A DNA stretch of 64,000 bases from Streptomyces sp. NBC_00525 (GTDB lineage Bacteria > Actinomycetota > Actinomycetes > Streptomycetales > Streptomycetaceae), in assembly GCF_036346595.1 (NCBI RefSeq), contig NZ_CP107834.1:6076001-6140000 (forward strand). Reading direction: 5' to 3'. The notes beneath the pieces were generated by a model. That model saw only the letters and a program-made list of their open reading frames with translations. It made no database searches and was not told where the DNA came from. Shown here one piece after another: positions 15,933 through 24,534 of the stretch (its first letter is position 1; every line of letters starts with the position of its first letter). The position numbers and the translations under genes were made by a program.

Positions 15933-17905
15933 GGCGCGGTGCTCCGCAGCACGGCGACGCCGTAGCGGCCGAGCGCGATCCGGTCCACCACGGACCGGCC
16001 GGTCAGCAGGTCCTCGTAGGTGCCGGGGACCGCCACGGTGACCATCTCGCGGCGGTGGTGCAGCAGGAACAGCAGCTCGCCCCGGCGCACCGCCTCCACC
16101 CCCTCGGGCAGTCCGGCCAGCACCGGTTCCACCCCGGCCTCGCGGACGACGCCGGCCAGCAGGGAGCGCAGCGCGGCGGGTTCCGGCAGGGTGGACACAT
16201 AGGTCGCGCGGCCCCTGCGCAGCACGGCCGGGAGCCCGGCCAGCTCGCCGTCGCGGTAGGTCGCCAGCACCTCGGCGTCCTCGGCGGCCTCCAGCTCCTC
16301 GGACCACAGGGTGCCCCGGAAGCCGTCGCACTCCACCGCCTCGTCCGCCTCCAGCGGCCACCACTCGTGCAGGATGCCGATGCCGAACAGCTCGCGCAGC
16401 CGGGCGTCCATCCCGCCCGGCCTGATCCGGTCGTCCCGGTCCGCGACCCCGCTGAAGAAGCCGCACACCAGCCGCCCGCCGCCGCGCACGTACGCCACCA
16501 GGTTGTCGATCGCCGCGTCGTCCAGCAGGTAGAGGTGTGGGACGACCACCACCGCGTACCCGCCGAGATCGGCGTCGGGGCGGGCGAAGTCCGTTGCCGT
16601 GCCGCTCTCCCACAGCGCCCGGTGCCAGTGCCGGATCACCTCCGCGTAGTCGAGCAGCGCGGACGGGAGGCCCTCCTGGGCGCCCGCCCACCAGGCGTCC
16701 CAGTCGTGCAGCACCGCCACCCGGGCGCTCACTCCGGCGCCGGACACGGCGGGCCCGATCGCGGCGAGTTCGGCGCCCAGCCGGCGGGTCTCCCGGAAGG
16801 CGCGGCCGTGCTCACCGGCGTGGCCCAGCATCCCCGAGTGGAACTTCTCCGAGCCCTGCCGGGACTGCCGCCACTGGAAGTAGCAGACCGCGTCGGCGCC
16901 GCGCGCCACCGCCTGCAGCGACCAGAGCCGGTTCAGCCCCTCGGGCTTGGGCCGGTTGACGGGCCGCCAGTTCACCGCGCCCGCCGCCTGCTCCATCAGC
17001 ATCCACGGCCCGGCGGCCTGCGACCGCGTCATGTCGGCGATCATCGCGTTGTACTGCCCGCCCCACGCGTCGCGCGGGTCCGGATAGATGTCGACCGACA
17101 CGACGTCCTCCTCGGCCGACCACGCCCAGGCGTCCTGGCCCGACCACAGCGGCATGAAGTTGGTCGTCACCGGGATGTCCGGGGTGTGCCGGGCGACGAT
17201 GTCCCGCTCGGCCGTGTAGCACTCCTTCAGCGCGTCAGACGTGAACCGCTTGAAGTCCAGCACCTGGGCCGGGTTCTTCATGTACTGCGCCTTGCGGGGC
17301 GGCAGGATCTCCGGCCACGCGTCGTAGCGCTGGCTCCAGAAGGCCGTGCCCCACGCCTCGTTGAGGGCGTCGAGTGTCCGGTACCGCTCGTGCAGCCAGC
17401 GGCGGAAGTGCGCCGCCGTCTCGTCGCACCAGCAGTGCGTGCAGTACTCGTTGTTGATGTGCCACATGGTCAGCGCCGGATGCCCGGCGTACCGCGCGGC
17501 CAGGTCCTCGGTGAGGGCGGCGGCATAGCGGCGGTAGACCGGGGAACTGGCGCAGAACTGCTGGCGTGAGCCGTACCAGACGATCGAGCCGTCCTCGGCG
17601 CGCGGCAGGGTCTCCGGGTGCCGCGCCCCCATCCAGGGCGGCGGGGACGCGGTCGGCGTGGCGAGCACGACGCCGATGCCGTGGCTGTGCATCAGGTCCA
17701 TCAGCCGGTCCAGCCAGCCGAACTCCCTGGCTCCTGGGCGGGGTTCGATCCTCGCCCAGGAGAAGACGCCGAGCGTGACGGAGTTGACGCCGGCCTCCTT
17801 CATCAGCCGGACGTCGTCCTCCCACACCTCCTCGGGCCACTGCTCGGGGTTGTAGTCGCCTCCGAAGAGGATGCGGCCGCGGACCGCGTCGCGCAGGGAC
17901 GGCAT
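15929..17905 (-). CDS. GH42 beta-galactosidase
   Basis: A 658-residue clan A glycosidase. The catalytic acid Glu153 is in HINNEYCTHCWC and the nucleophile Glu305 is in MLMEQAAGAVNW. Cys118, 155, 158 and 160 match the metal-binding cysteines of several GH42 enzymes. The TIM barrel (~1-390) is followed by a glutamine-amidotransferase-like trimerisation domain (~395-590) and a small beta domain. No signal peptide is present, so it probably trims galactose from xyloglucan oligosaccharides in the cytoplasm. The ATG at 17905 has GGGAGA before it; the longer frame from 17977 overlaps the GH74 gene and is not favoured. It lies 19 bp after GH74 in the same operon. Confidence 0.92.
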   Translation of the reverse strand: MPSLRDAVRGRILFGGDYNPEQWPEEVWEDDVRLMKEAGVNSVTLGVFSWARIEPRPGAREFGWLDRLMDLMHSHGIGVVLATPTASPPPWMGARHPETLPRAEDGSIVWYGSRQQFCASSPVYRRYAAALTEDLAARYAGHPALTMWHINNEYCTHCWCDETAAHFRRWLHERYRTLDALNEAWGTAFWSQRYDAWPEILPPRKAQYMKNPAQVLDFKRFTSDALKECYTAERDIVARHTPDIPVTTNFMPLWSGQDAWAWSAEEDVVSVDIYPDPRDAWGGQYNAMIADMTRSQAAGPWMLMEQAAGAVNWRPVNRPKPEGLNRLWSLQAVARGADAVCYFQWRQSRQGSEKFHSGMLGHAGEHGRAFRETRRLGAELAAIGPAVSGAGVSARVAVLHDWDAWWAGAQEGLPSALLDYAEVIRHWHRALWESGTATDFARPDADLGGYAVVVVPHLYLLDDAAIDNLVAYVRGGGRLVCGFFSGVADRDDRIRPGGMDARLRELFGIGILHEWWPLEADEAVECDGFRGTLWSEELEAAEDAEVLATYRDGELAGLPAVLRRGRATYVSTLPEPAALRSLLAGVVREAGVEPVLAGLPEGVEAVRRGELLFLLHHRREMVTVAVPGTYEDLLTGRSVVDRIALGRYGVAVLRSTAP

Positions 17906-17924
17906 GGCGTCTCCCGTCCGTTTC

Positions 17925-20165
17925 TTACCGAGGGTCTGCGTACTGGATGCCGCGGCCGTTGGTGCCCAGATAGACACGGCCGTGGACGCGGGGGTCGCCG
18001 GTGATCACCTCACCGGTCCAGCCCCACTGGTGGGAGTCGTCGTTGATCCGGACCCAGGTGCGGCCGGAGTCGTCGGAACGCAGCACCGCCACGCCGTCGT
18101 ACGTCGCCGACACCCTGCCGGTCTGGAAGACCGCCGGGTAGCCCGCGCCGGGCCGCCTGCGGCCGCGCACCGGGGCCGCCTTGCCGAAGCCCAGCGCGTG
18201 CGACGCCTGGCAGCCGGGCACGGCGGCGAAGGTGCGCCCGCCGTCCGTCGACCGGAACAGCCCGTTGTCCTTCGCGGACAGCCACAGGTCCCCGGTGCGG
18301 CCGGGCGCCGCCGCCACCTTGAACTGGGCGTCGCCGGAGGGCAGTCCGGCCGCGCCCCGGACGAAGGTCGCGCCACCGTCGCGGGAGAGGAACACGGCGC
18401 CCGTGTCGGTGTCGTACACGTAGAAGCGCCGGGGGTCGAGCGGGTCGGCCACCGGGGTGCCTCCCTTGGGGAAGCCGGCCACCTCGGCCCAGGTCCGGCC
18501 GCCGTCCGTGGAGCGGTGCGCCGGGTATTTCGTGCCGTCCCAGTGGACGAACGACCACAGCAGCGTCGAGCCGTCCGCCGAGACCGCGATCGGGCCCGGC
18601 GCGGAAGGGGCGATGGCGGGCTGCGAGGCGAACGGCCGCCAGCTGCGGCCGCCGTCCTCGGAGTAGGCGCCGGCGGCGTCGGAGCCGGACGGCCAGCCGG
18701 TGCGCACCACGTACGACGGCTTGAGCGAGGCGAGCGCCAGGCCGGTGGCGGTGCCGAACACCGGGTCGGCGGCCATCCCGCGCGACGGGGACGCGGTCAG
18801 CGACTCGTGGTACATCACGCCGATGTCGCCGAGACCGCTCAGCAGGCGGGCGCCCTTGCCGGGCGGGGCGATCAGGAAGCGCACCGAGGACTCCTCCAGG
18901 CCCCGGATCTCCGGCGCCCAGTGGACGAGGTCGCGGGTGCCGTAGATCGTCGCGCCGGTCCCGTACACGATGTGGTGCGAGTCGAAGGGGTCGACGGCGA
19001 CGGCCTGCATCCACCAGCCGAACTTGGGGGTGCCGCCCCAGCGCAGGAACGGGGTCTCGGAGACGTCCAGGACGGCGGTGTCCTTGAGCGAGGTCCAGCT
19101 CGCGCCGCCGTCCGCGGAGCGGAACACCGTGTCGATCCGCCCCCAGCGGTTGTTGGTGGTGACGACGAGGGTGCCCGCGCGGCGCGCGTCCACGGCGACT
19201 CCGCCGTACCCGAAGCCGTCGCCTGCCACTGCGTCGGGGCGCACCGGGGTGACGTCGCTCCAGGCGCCCGTGACCGTGTCGAGGCGGTGGACCGCGCCGT
19301 CCGACTGCCCGTTGGGCCCCGGCGCGTCCGCGTACGTCACGTACAGCGCCCGGCCGCGCGCGTCGTACGCGGCCCGCACCGGCACGTTCACCGACGCGCT
19401 GCCGGAGGGCCGGCCGGGCACCTCCTCCCAGCCGCCCCGGCCGTCGGTGCGGTACAGCGCGCCGCCGCCGTCGCCCCAGCCCGCGTACACCGTGCGGCCC
19501 GCCGCGACCAGGAACGTCACGCCCTGCCCGGCCGGTGACGGGGTGGCCGGGAAGGCGGCCGGGGCCCAGGTCGCGCCCCGGTCCGCGGAGCGCAGCAGCC
19601 CGTCGTGCCGGGTGCCGAGCCAGAGCGTCGAGCTGTCGCGGGGGTCGACGAGCAGGCGCTCGCCGGCGCCGCGCCCGTCCTCGTTGGCGCCGAGGCGGAC
19701 GGTGAGGTCGGCCCGCTTCCAGGTCGCGCCCCGGTCATCGGAGCGCAGCACGGCGCCGGGGGAGGCCCAGGACTGCGCGTAGGTGCCGCAGGCCAGGTAG
19801 AGGCGGTCGGGGTGGGCCGGGTCGACGGCCATGGCCTCGATGCCGAGCAGGTTCCAGTCGTCCCAGCCGATGTGGTCGGTGAGCGGGGTCCAGCGGGCCT
19901 TCGCGGCGTCCCAGCGGTAGGCGCCGCCGATGTCGGTGCGGGCGTAGGCGAGGCCCTTCACCGCGGGGTGGAACAGCAGCCCGGTGACGAACCCGGTGCC
20001 GCCGATGGCGGCGGTCCGCCAGCGGTGGGGCCGGTGGTCGTCGTGGGGGCGGCGGCCGTGGGCGGCGGCGGGTGCGGCGACCGGGAGGGCGGTCGCGGCG
20101 GCGGCGACGGCGGCCGAGGCGAGCACGGTTCTGCGGCGGGGCGTGGGCGCGGACGAAGCGCGCAT
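17925..20165 (-). CDS. GH74 secreted endo-xyloglucanase
   Basis: A 746-residue enzyme of two seven-bladed propellers, built from repeats such as SDDRGATW, SADGGASW, STDGGRTW and SDDSGRTW. The catalytic aspartates expected for GH74 are Asp78 in ARTDIGGAYRW and Asp447 in GLGDIGVMYH. Residues 1-~37 form a twin-arginine signal peptide (PRRRTVLASAAVAAA, then APAAAHG), so it is exported folded by Tat. It cleaves the glucan backbone of xyloglucan outside the cell. No carbohydrate-binding module is attached. The ATG at 20165 has GGAAGG 8 bases upstream. Its place right after the two permease genes ties the depolymerase to uptake of its products. Confidence 0.94.
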   Translation of the reverse strand: MRASSAPTPRRRTVLASAAVAAAATALPVAAPAAAHGRRPHDDHRPHRWRTAAIGGTGFVTGLLFHPAVKGLAYARTDIGGAYRWDAAKARWTPLTDHIGWDDWNLLGIEAMAVDPAHPDRLYLACGTYAQSWASPGAVLRSDDRGATWKRADLTVRLGANEDGRGAGERLLVDPRDSSTLWLGTRHDGLLRSADRGATWAPAAFPATPSPAGQGVTFLVAAGRTVYAGWGDGGGALYRTDGRGGWEEVPGRPSGSASVNVPVRAAYDARGRALYVTYADAPGPNGQSDGAVHRLDTVTGAWSDVTPVRPDAVAGDGFGYGGVAVDARRAGTLVVTTNNRWGRIDTVFRSADGGASWTSLKDTAVLDVSETPFLRWGGTPKFGWWMQAVAVDPFDSHHIVYGTGATIYGTRDLVHWAPEIRGLEESSVRFLIAPPGKGARLLSGLGDIGVMYHESLTASPSRGMAADPVFGTATGLALASLKPSYVVRTGWPSGSDAAGAYSEDGGRSWRPFASQPAIAPSAPGPIAVSADGSTLLWSFVHWDGTKYPAHRSTDGGRTWAEVAGFPKGGTPVADPLDPRRFYVYDTDTGAVFLSRDGGATFVRGAAGLPSGDAQFKVAAAPGRTGDLWLSAKDNGLFRSTDGGRTFAAVPGCQASHALGFGKAAPVRGRRRPGAGYPAVFQTGRVSATYDGVAVLRSDDSGRTWVRINDDSHQWGWTGEVITGDPRVHGRVYLGTNGRGIQYADPR

Positions 20166-20229
20166 GGCGGACACCTTCCGTACAGCGGTGGGGGAGGGGC
20201 GAGGGGGAGGGGCGGCGGGGCGCGGGGGC

Positions 20230-21192
20230 TCAGCCCTTCACGGCGCCGGTGAGCATGCCCTTCTGGAAGTGCTTCTGGACGAACGGCGACAGCACCGCGA
20301 CCGGGATGAGGGCCAGGATCATGACGGCCATCTGCACGGCCAGGCTGTTGATCTGCCCGCTGCTGACGGCCGCGCCCATGGCGCCGGGCGGCACCTGGTG
20401 CTGGAGGACCAGCTGACGCAGGATCATCTGGAGCGGGTACTTCTCGCTGTCCTGGATGTAGAGCATCGCGTTGAACCACTGGCTCCAGTAGCCGACCGCG
20501 TAGAACAGCGAGATCACGGCGATCACCGCGCGGGACAGCGGCATGATGATCTGGAGCAGGATGCGCCACTCGCCGGCCCCGTCGATGCGGGCGGCGTCGA
20601 TGAGTTCGGGCGCGGTGTCCATGAAGAAGCCGCGCAGCACGAGCACGTTGAACACGCTGATCGCGCTGGGCAGGATCATCGACCAGTAGCTGTTGCTCAG
20701 TCCGATGCCGGTGACCAGCAGATACGTCGGGATGAGGCCGGCGCCGAAGAACATGGTCGCCATCAGCGTCATCAGCAGCGGGCGGTGCGCGTAGGAGTCG
20801 CGGCGGCTGAGCCCGTACGCGCACAGGATCGAGACGGCCATGCTCACCGCCGTACCGACGACGGTCAGGCCGACGCTGACGGCGGCGGCGCGGGTCACCG
20901 CGCCCCCGCTCAGCAGCTCCTTGTACGCCACGAAGGTGATGTGCTTCGGCCAGACGACCAGGCCACCGGCCTCGTTGATGGCCTTGGTGTCGGAGAGGCT
21001 GGTCACCAGCACCACCCAGATCGGGATGATGATGACGGCGCAGATAGCGACCAGGCCGAAGCCCTTGAAGGCCAGGCCCGCCTTGGTGGGCTCCTCCTCC
21101 CACACGGGGCGCGGTTCCATCCGCAGGGCGCGCTGGAGGCGGGTCTCGGTGCGTTCGGCCGGCTCCGCCGGCCGGTTCAGGAGAGTTGTCAT
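20230..21192 (-). CDS. ABC sugar transporter permease, LplC/MalG type
   Basis: A 320-residue inner-membrane permease of the CUT1 family. Six membrane segments can be traced, from GLVAICAVIIIPIWVVLVTS (~45-66) to VQMAVMILALIPVAVLSPF (~288-306). The EAA loop that contacts the ATPase is ELIDAARIDGAGEWRILLQI. The C-terminus FQKGMLTGAVKG is typical of the LplC group, which imports oligosaccharides. Its start overlaps the stop of the partner permease (ATGA). It should bring GH74 products into the cell. No ATPase gene is in the locus; in Streptomyces the shared ATPase MsiK usually serves such importers. Confidence 0.92.
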   Translation of the reverse strand: MTTLLNRPAEPAERTETRLQRALRMEPRPVWEEEPTKAGLAFKGFGLVAICAVIIIPIWVVLVTSLSDTKAINEAGGLVVWPKHITFVAYKELLSGGAVTRAAAVSVGLTVVGTAVSMAVSILCAYGLSRRDSYAHRPLLMTLMATMFFGAGLIPTYLLVTGIGLSNSYWSMILPSAISVFNVLVLRGFFMDTAPELIDAARIDGAGEWRILLQIIMPLSRAVIAVISLFYAVGYWSQWFNAMLYIQDSEKYPLQMILRQLVLQHQVPPGAMGAAVSSGQINSLAVQMAVMILALIPVAVLSPFVQKHFQKGMLTGAVKG

Positions 21193-22304
21193 TTCTTGGA
21201 GTACACCCCCTGCTCGCCCAGCATGTGGGCGACCTTGTTGGCCCCCAGCACCATGGCGACGCTGAACAGTCCCTTGAAGATGCCGGCGGCGGCCGCGTAG
21301 CCGAAGTCACCGGTCTTGATGCCCGTCCACCAGATGTAGGTGTCCAGGATTTCCGAGGCCCCGGCGCCGACCTGGTCGCGCTGGAGGAGGATCTGCTCGA
21401 AGTCGAGGTTGAGCGCGCTGCCCACCCGCAGGACGAGCAGCAGGGCGATCACCGGGCGCAGCGCGGGCAGCGTGACGTGCCACATGCGGCGCCAGCGGCC
21501 GGCCCCGTCCACGGCGGCGGCCTCGTACAGATCGGTGTTGACGGCGGCGAGCGCGGCCAGGAAGACGATGACGCCCCACCCGGCGTCCTTCCACACGGCC
21601 TGCGCGCTGACCAGGAACTTGAAGAAGCCCGGATCGGTCATCAGGTCGAAGCCCTCGTGGCCGTGCTCGCGCAGCCACTGGGCGACGAGTCCGGCGCCGC
21701 CGAACATCTGCTGGAAGACGGTGACGACGAGCACCCAGGAGAAGAAGTGCGGCAGGTAGACGATGGCCTGCACCCAGGCCCGGACCCGCGCACTCATGAT
21801 CGTGTTGAGCAGGAGCGCGATGGCGATCGGGATGGGGAAGAAGAGGACGAGCTGGGTGACGAAGATGACCAGCGTGTTCACGAGGACTTCCCAGAAGCGG
21901 TAGTCCTCGAAGATCCGGGTGAAGTTGTCGAACCCGATGAACGGGCTGCCCGTGATGCCCAGGTCGTACACGTCGTAGTCCTGGAAGGCCACGATGTTCC
22001 CGAGCAGCGGGATGTAGTTGAAGATCAGCAGCAGCACGATGGCCGGCGTGGTCATCAGGATCAGGGTGCGGTCGCGCCGCAGCCGCTGACGCCAGGTGAT
22101 GCCGCCCGCCCGCGCGCCGGAATCCGCCTGTCCGCCGCCCTTGTCCCTCCGGGAGGCGCGCGGGCCGCCCGCGCGTGACCTGCCCGCCGGGACGTCCCCC
22201 GTTTTCCCGCCGTCACCGTCCCCGGTGCCGCTGCCGCCCGCCGGGGCGTTGGCCCCGCCGGCGGTCCGGTCCGGGTCGGCCGCGACCGTGGCCCGTGACT
22301 TCAC
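21189..22304 (-). CDS. ABC sugar transporter permease, LplB/MalF type
   Basis: A 371-residue permease, the first of the pair. An unusually long hydrophilic Gly/Ala/Arg-rich N-terminal tail of ~75 residues precedes TM1 (LILMTTPAIVLLLIFNYIPLLG). The EAA loop is EAAAVDGAGRWRRMWHVTLP. The C-terminus ends LGEQGVYSKK, as in LplB-like proteins. The GTG at 22304 has GGGGAG 6 bases before it. It is separated from the binding-protein gene by a 99-bp gap with two hairpins, which may lower permease relative to binding-protein expression. It forms a heterodimeric channel with the downstream permease. Confidence 0.92.
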   Translation of the reverse strand: MKSRATVAADPDRTAGGANAPAGGSGTGDGDGGKTGDVPAGRSRAGGPRASRRDKGGGQADSGARAGGITWRQRLRRDRTLILMTTPAIVLLLIFNYIPLLGNIVAFQDYDVYDLGITGSPFIGFDNFTRIFEDYRFWEVLVNTLVIFVTQLVLFFPIPIAIALLLNTIMSARVRAWVQAIVYLPHFFSWVLVVTVFQQMFGGAGLVAQWLREHGHEGFDLMTDPGFFKFLVSAQAVWKDAGWGVIVFLAALAAVNTDLYEAAAVDGAGRWRRMWHVTLPALRPVIALLLVLRVGSALNLDFEQILLQRDQVGAGASEILDTYIWWTGIKTGDFGYAAAAGIFKGLFSVAMVLGANKVAHMLGEQGVYSKK

Positions 22305-22335
22305 CCTGTGCTCCCCATGTCGTGCTTCTGACCAC

Positions 22336-22402
22336 GGCCGCCGGGCCGGTGCGCCCGGCGGCCCCTTCCCTCGTGTGCGTACGGACGGTGTGTGCCGTAC
22401 GC
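22336..22402 (-). promoter_or_regulatory. Intercistronic hairpins between binding-protein and permease genes
   Basis: GGCCGCCGGGC (22336-22346) pairs perfectly with GCCCGGCGGCC (22353-22363), 11 bp with a 6-base loop. A second stem pairs GCGTACGG (22377-22384) with CCGTACGC (22395-22402). Such structures often stabilise the upstream message and partly terminate, giving more binding protein than permease. Confidence 0.65.
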
Positions 22403-22403
22403 G

Positions 22404-24077
22404 TCAGTTGCCGGAGCCGTTCTTGTCGAGAATGTCCTGGTACCAGGCGCGCAGCTTGTCGCCGCCGCTCTTCTTCCAGGTGTTGACCGCGTCGTCGACG
22501 TCGCCGACCTTCTTGCGGCCGCGCCGGATGTCCTTCTGGAGGTCGTCGAACGGCGTGTACAGGGAGGCGTAGCGCTGCGGCTCGACGACCTGCATGCCGA
22601 AGAAGAGGGGCTTCTTGACGTGCGGCGCCTGGCGCGCCATCCAGCCCGCGTAGTCCTTGGCGAGCTGCGGCTGGTCCGGGTAGGCGATCGAGGTGGGCGG
22701 CGAGGCGACGAACAGGAACGTGGAGGGCTGGGCCTCCTCGACGCCCTGCGGCGTGTACGTCGGGGTGCCGTCCTTGATCGTGTAGTGGGTGCCCTTGACC
22801 CCGTAGTTGGTGAGCATGAACTCCTCGGTGCCGAACGGCGCGGCCGCGTAGTCGGCGATGCCGAGGAACTCCTCGATCTTCTCCTTGGGCAGGTCCTTGC
22901 TGAGGAACGTGAAGATGCCCGCCGGGTCGTCCTGCCACAGCAGCGGCTTGCCGCCGTCCTGGTTGAAGAAGTCCAGCGCCTGCATCTCGAACTTCGGGTT
23001 CACGCCCGCCTGTTCGGTGACCATGCCCTTCCAGCCGCCGGTGCCGTCGTTGTACATGACGACCCGTCCGCTGGTGAAGCGGATCTTGGCGTCGGCGTCC
23101 TTGTTGGCCTCGGCGTCCGGGTGGACGTACCCGCCGTCGTGGAGCTTGCGGGCGAAGGCCAGCGCCTCGCGGTACGCCTTCGTCTCGATCTTGTGGACGA
23201 GCTTGCCGTCCTCCAGCTGCCAGTAGTGCGGGGCGTCCGGGAGCAGGCCGAAGATCTTCTGGATGCAGACCCACAGGTCGTCGAAGGCCCACACCTTCTT
23301 CCGGGGGGCCGTGTACTCCTTGCCGAAGGCCAGCAGGTCGTCGGCGCTCGCCGGGAGGGCGCCGGAGCCGATGAGGTCCTTGCGGTAGAAGATCGCGTTG
23401 CCGATGATCGGCGTCGGCATGGGCAGGCCGCGCAGCTTGCCGCCGAAGACCGAGTACTGCCAGGCGCCGGTGGGGATGTTCGCCAGGTTCGGGTACTTCT
23501 TGACGGCGTCGCCCGCCAGGAACGGGGAGAGGTCGGCGAACTTGGCGGTGATGGCGTTGCGGATCTGCCCCTGCATGTTCCAGCCGGGGATGGTCATGAC
23601 GTCCGGGATCTCCGAACCGGCGAGGACCGCGCCGATCTTCTCCTGGTACGTGTTGCCGTCCTGCGGGTCGAAGTCGAGGGTGGCGCCGACGGCCTCGTTC
23701 ACGGCCTTGTAGTACGGGTTGTTCTTCTTCGGGACCGTGCCCCACAGCGGGGTCATCACCCGGAACTCCGACCCCTTGCCCGGCACCGACTTCACCGACT
23801 TGGCCAGCGGGTCCGGGAGCTTGGTGTAGCCGGGGCTCGAACCGTTGACGCCGGGCACGTCCGGCTCGACCAGGTTCAGCGGGGCATAGCTCGGCACGAC
23901 CTTCTTCAGGGCCTTGCCCGAGGTCGTGCCCTCCCTGCCCGACGAGCCGGAGCCGGAACCGCCGCACGCGGCGAGCAGCGGCACCCCGCCGGCCACGGCT
24001 ACGGCCGCCACCGCGCCGGTGGCGAGGAAGCTTCTCCGGCTCGGGGCCGTGGCGGAGGGGGAGGAATTCGGCGTCAT
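22404..24077 (-). CDS. Extracellular solute-binding lipoprotein of the xyloglucan-oligosaccharide ABC importer
   Basis: A 557-residue family 1 binding protein, long as in the LplA group. The signal is of the Tat lipoprotein type: SRRSFLATGAVAAVAVAGG then lipobox LAAC with lipidated Cys38, followed by a Gly/Ser linker. Aromatic-rich segments such as YWQLEDGKLVHK and GGWKGMVTEQ fit an oligosaccharide-binding cleft. It is the first gene of the leftward operon (binding protein, two permeases, GH74, GH42, GH95-like). A LacI-type operator sits at 24270-24283, about 200 bp upstream of its start. The ligand (xyloglucan oligomers) is inferred from the operon. Confidence 0.92.
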   Translation of the reverse strand: MTPNSSPSATAPSRRSFLATGAVAAVAVAGGVPLLAACGGSGSGSSGREGTTSGKALKKVVPSYAPLNLVEPDVPGVNGSSPGYTKLPDPLAKSVKSVPGKGSEFRVMTPLWGTVPKKNNPYYKAVNEAVGATLDFDPQDGNTYQEKIGAVLAGSEIPDVMTIPGWNMQGQIRNAITAKFADLSPFLAGDAVKKYPNLANIPTGAWQYSVFGGKLRGLPMPTPIIGNAIFYRKDLIGSGALPASADDLLAFGKEYTAPRKKVWAFDDLWVCIQKIFGLLPDAPHYWQLEDGKLVHKIETKAYREALAFARKLHDGGYVHPDAEANKDADAKIRFTSGRVVMYNDGTGGWKGMVTEQAGVNPKFEMQALDFFNQDGGKPLLWQDDPAGIFTFLSKDLPKEKIEEFLGIADYAAAPFGTEEFMLTNYGVKGTHYTIKDGTPTYTPQGVEEAQPSTFLFVASPPTSIAYPDQPQLAKDYAGWMARQAPHVKKPLFFGMQVVEPQRYASLYTPFDDLQKDIRRGRKKVGDVDDAVNTWKKSGGDKLRAWYQDILDKNGSGN

Positions 24078-24269
24078 TGCGTCAACCCTTCGAGGCGCAC
24101 CAGGACGACACGCGGCGGGGCGACCGCCGATCGGTTCCTGTGTCTGAGGTGGAGCGTTGCTGGCCGGGCCGGTGTCACCGGCCCCAGGTGAAGCGGTTCA
24201 ACAGGGAGGCGGCAGAAAGTGTCGCCGTCCCGGAATACCAAGGGCGCCGGGCGCCCCATCGAAACTCCG

Positions 24270-24283
24270 TCGAAGCGCTTCGA
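24270..24283. promoter_or_regulatory. LacI-type operator O3, binding-protein side
   Basis: TCGAAGCGCTTCGA, a perfect 14-bp palindrome with the core shared by all four sites. It lies in the 457-bp divergent region between the binding-protein gene (leftward) and the GH3 gene (rightward), and probably controls the leftward operon. Confidence 0.85.
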
Positions 24284-24411
24284 TGTTGCAGCGAGGTTAA
24301 GTGAAGGGTCTGTGTGGCACAAGAGTTCGTTGCCGGATTCCTCCGACCCGTTTCCGAACCGTTTCCCGGGGAGAAGCGGCCGCGCCGAAAGCGGAGGCCG
24401 CCCACCGCCCC

Positions 24412-24441
24412 TTGACACGCGCGGGGTTGGCCATCGAGCAT
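24412..24441 (+). promoter_or_regulatory. Possible promoter of the GH3-GH31 operon
   Basis: TTGACA (24412-24417) is a consensus -35; GAGCAT (24436-24441), 18 bases on, is a weak -10. The LacI operator at 24441-24454 directly abuts it, which would place a repressor over the start site. The rest of the 24078-24534 divergent region shows only the second operator. Confidence 0.45.
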
Positions 24442-24454
24442 CGAAGCGCTTCGA
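24441..24454. promoter_or_regulatory. LacI-type operator O4, GH3 side
   Basis: TCGAAGCGCTTCGA, identical to the site at 24270-24283 and 171 bp from it centre to centre. It lies just downstream of the likely promoter and 81 bp before the GH3 start codon. Confidence 0.85.
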
Positions 24455-24534
24455 AAGATCGTCCGAGGCTCCTTCCGGGCCCGCACGATGCGCCGGCACC
24501 CCCAGACCTCCCACCTTTGAAGAAGGACCCGTAC

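Noticed and set aside
15933..16691. 253-residue N-terminal extension of the GH95-like protein
   Set aside because: It lies wholly inside the GH42 gene in another frame and has the Arg/Gly/Ala-rich look of a high-GC shadow. The GTGA overlap gives the true start.
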